Source: Melanopsichium pennsylvanicum (taxonomy: Eukaryota; Basidiomycota; Ustilaginomycetes; Ustilaginales). From it: a stretch of DNA of 64,000 bases. The number at the start of each line of letters is the position of its first letter. The stretch's first letter is position 1. This document shows, in pieces, positions 61,916 through 64,000 of this stretch. The notes beneath the pieces were generated by a model. That model worked only from the letters and a program-made list of their open reading frames with translations. It made no database searches and was not told the DNA's origin. The stretch spans positions 186,001-250,000 of the forward strand of contig OAPG01000005.1 of the NCBI GenBank assembly GCA_900208305.1, in the 5' to 3' direction. The position numbers and the translations under genes were made by a program.

Positions 61916-62749
61916 GCTCGTCTGAACACCGTAGCTTGAGAGATGCAATGAGTAAGGATGAAGGAGGGCAAGTTCTGTACAGTAAATATTTGATATTACT
62001 ATATACACAGACAAGAACGAGAGCAAGTGCAGTCTTCCAAAATCTACCTGAGCGCTGCGGTGGTCAGCATTTCGGCAAGATGCGACATATCCTGTCATTT
62101 CGTCCCACCTACGGCCTCACACGCGGCAACCCAAGCCCCAGAGAGGCACTTGGACTGTGTGTTGGTGTGTAGTCACAATGTTGTTGTTCGCATCGTAAAT
62201 TTTTACTACATGTTAAATTTCAACAGACTAGAAAACGGCACAAATCGCCCGTAAGCTTATCCGCCCGCGCTGCAATGCTCATACCTCTTTTCAACAACCC
62301 GACTTTGTCGTCGTTCTTGGTACGACATAATCTATAGTACCTGTGTGTGGTACCACAGCGCCAGTGTAGGTGACCTATGCAGAGCAGTTCATAAATATTC
62401 CCTCGTGACAAAGTATGCAGAGATGCAACCATTTTGTCATGCATGCATTTTAGTATTACCTCCTTGAGATGCTCCCGCTTACCAAAGGGAGAGGAGAGAG
62501 AGAGTAGTTACATCCTCGCCGACTTTGCCGAATCTATGTCCCACTGATTGGGAGTGAGGTTCAAGAGTGCGCTCTGTTGTGCTTCTTTATATGTCTGCAT
62601 TCCATCCACTCGCCGAGCACGGCTGTAGCCAGTGTCCACATTCGGATCTCTAGCAACTGCATTGCAAGTTTGCGATTTGGCATTTGTCGTCGTGATGCAT
62701 ATGATAAGGTGCAAAATCTTCTTCGAAGACAGTTCTCAAAAAAGGATGG
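61916..62749. other. Region between peptidase start and tRNA, no gene seen
   Basis: The left part is the peptidase promoter. Frames are short. A purine-rich GAGAGAG run is at about 62490-62504. Nothing else was recognised. Confidence 0.5.
62738..62743 (-). terminator. RNA polymerase III terminator of the tRNA
   Basis: Six T residues on the minus strand begin six bases past the tRNA 3' end, a normal Pol III stop signal. Confidence 0.8.
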
Positions 62750-62852
62750 TGACAAGAGTGGGATTCGAACCCACGCCCGAAGATAGCAGGTTTTCCTAAT
62801 TGCTCAGGATATCTTCCTTAATGCTACGCCTTAACCACTCGGCCATCTTGCC
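62750..62852 (-). tRNA. tRNA-Leu (AAG) with a 26-base intron
   Basis: The 103-base gene folds as a tRNA. The acceptor pair is GGCAAGA/TCTTGTC with discriminator A. The D stem is GCC/GGC, the anticodon stem TAGCA/TGCTA and the T stem GTGGG/CCCAC with loop TTCGAAT. The anticodon AAG falls at 62819-62817. A 26-base intron (62815-62790) sits one base 3' of the anticodon, the canonical place. Internal A box (TGGCCGAGTGG) and B box (GGTTCGAATCC) are intact. The variable arm is short for a class II tRNA: a two-pair stem closed by a UUCG loop. Leucine identity rests on the anticodon and discriminator A. Confidence 0.9.
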
Positions 62853-64000
62853 TATTCTTTGGCGCCGGTTTATTGCAAATATAAACACACTGCAATTTGT
62901 GTAGGCAGACAAGACAACTTAGACCGACACGAGATGGAGATCCCGACAGCTACACTAAATTACAGTACATTCCAATGCGCCCCTATGTGGTCTCGCTTGC
63001 ACATCATGAATGTTGTGATATTTCACCTCAGCTGACAAAGAAGCTATTAAGAACACCGACTCGCAAAGGATTGCAAGAGCCACATGCCCTATCGCGCGAT
63101 GATTGTTGACTAGCTTAGCTGCTGTGCGTCTCCCGACACCTGAACTGACTATGCAAGCCTCATACGAACATGCAAAATACAGTCTGGTCTTCCTCTCAAA
63201 GACTGCCTTGATTGCTGATTAGGTTGGCTGGAAACGATCCTGATTGCAGTCCAGCGTGCACGTAGTGGCCAGAGGGATCATCTAAAAGATATGAATATCG
63301 AATCGGATACAACAGATCGTGAAAAGAGAAAAAGGAAATGTACCAACCACCGACCCACTCCCTCACACGTCCTAGTAGAAAGGGGAGCGAAAGGAAGCAT
63401 GGGTGCTGAGATGTTGGATCGCGGACCTATCCAGCCCCCCGAGTACGCCCTGCTAGATGCACTTGGGATATGGACTTGACGTAACGGTGCGAGGGCTCAG
63501 CAAACGAATGATATATATCGAGCCCCCTGGAGTCGCGAGTTGATCTAGACCACCTTTGACGCTCACCTCATGGCCATGGAAGAGCATTGAAGCAATAGTA
63601 ACTATCACCTCTGGCCGAGGGAGCAACACTAGGCGGTCACAAGTTTGCTGCACAAGGAGAAGAAGAAAGGAAGATTGTCCCGTCGAAGCAACACATTTGT
63701 AGTTGTGTTTTTTTTTTTTTTTTTGGTACTTCTCAGTTGTCAGCCGCAGCTGTGACCAAAAGTTCAAGAGAGGACGATCTTTTTCCCTTGAGCTTGTCAC
63801 GTGGACTGTGCTGGAGTACAACAATGTGAGATTGACAGAAATATATAATTGAAAACTTGGGCCGAAATTTGCAGGGAGAATCACGTGAATGGGCGATTGC
63901 GAGTGTGTGTGGAGGTTGTATGCCAAAAAGAAACAAAGACGAGGCAGAATAGCGCACAGCACCGCACAGGGCAGCGCTCGATACAGTCACAGTAGACTGT
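62853..64000. other. Right-end region, no gene seen
   Basis: The last 1.15 kb has frames up to 169 codons on the minus strand (63453-63962) without recognisable domains, and a T-run of about 18 at 63707-63724. A gene may begin beyond the right edge. Confidence 0.45.

Overview
The window is nuclear DNA of a basidiomycete fungus, almost certainly a smut of the Ustilaginaceae. The strongest reason is the gene at 45861-50606. It is only the C-terminal half of cytoplasmic dynein heavy chain, with its own clean start, and a split dynein heavy chain (dyn1 + dyn2) was described in Ustilago maydis. Long, mostly intronless genes, Ser/Thr-rich low-complexity extensions and GTAAG introns fit the same group. 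The species cannot be fixed from the sequence alone. All gene names below rest on protein motifs read by eye; no database search was run.

Layout, left to right. The left edge cuts a secreted-type protein (1-427). A 4-coumarate-CoA-ligase-like enzyme follows on the minus strand (1027-5243), with a remarkable 2.39-kb intron. From 5.2 to 11.9 kb I see no convincing gene. A two-exon SSUH2/DnaJ-zinc-finger-like protein (11939-15098) precedes a broken Tc1/mariner transposase and a decayed open frame of unknown origin (15.2-16.9 kb). KRI1 (ribosome assembly) and a mitochondrial Obg GTPase (MTG2-like) diverge from one 461-bp promoter region. An exo-beta-1,3-glucanase, an RCC1+PHD protein, a very large membrane glycosyltransferase 2 and a GH16-type glucanase with Ser/Thr-rich inserts occupy 23-39.6 kb. 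Then come a TauD-like dioxygenase, eIF2A, dyn2, a small membrane protein of unknown function, geranylgeranyltransferase I beta (CDC43), squalene synthase (ERG9), a PRMT3-like arginine methyltransferase, a vacuolar/ER M28 metallopeptidase (PFF1-like) and an intron-containing tRNA-Leu(AAG).

Functionally this is mostly a housekeeping chromosome arm. Three genes build or remodel the cell wall (GH5, GT2, GH16). CDC43 and ERG9 are neighbours that draw on the isoprenoid diphosphate pathway at different points. KRI1, the Obg GTPase and eIF2A serve ribosomes and translation. The accessory-like parts are the gene-poor 5-12 kb stretch, which adjoins the outsized intron, and the transposon/decayed-ORF island at 15-17 kb.

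The most unusual things seen are: the split dynein; an apparent fusion of an RRM-like mitochondrial protein to the Obg GTPase with a second presequence-like segment and an internal ATG; the 2.39-kb intron; the decayed 350-codon frame beside the transposon; a GH16 catalytic domain interrupted by a Ser-rich insert; and a PRMT3 homologue that has lost its zinc-binding cysteines.
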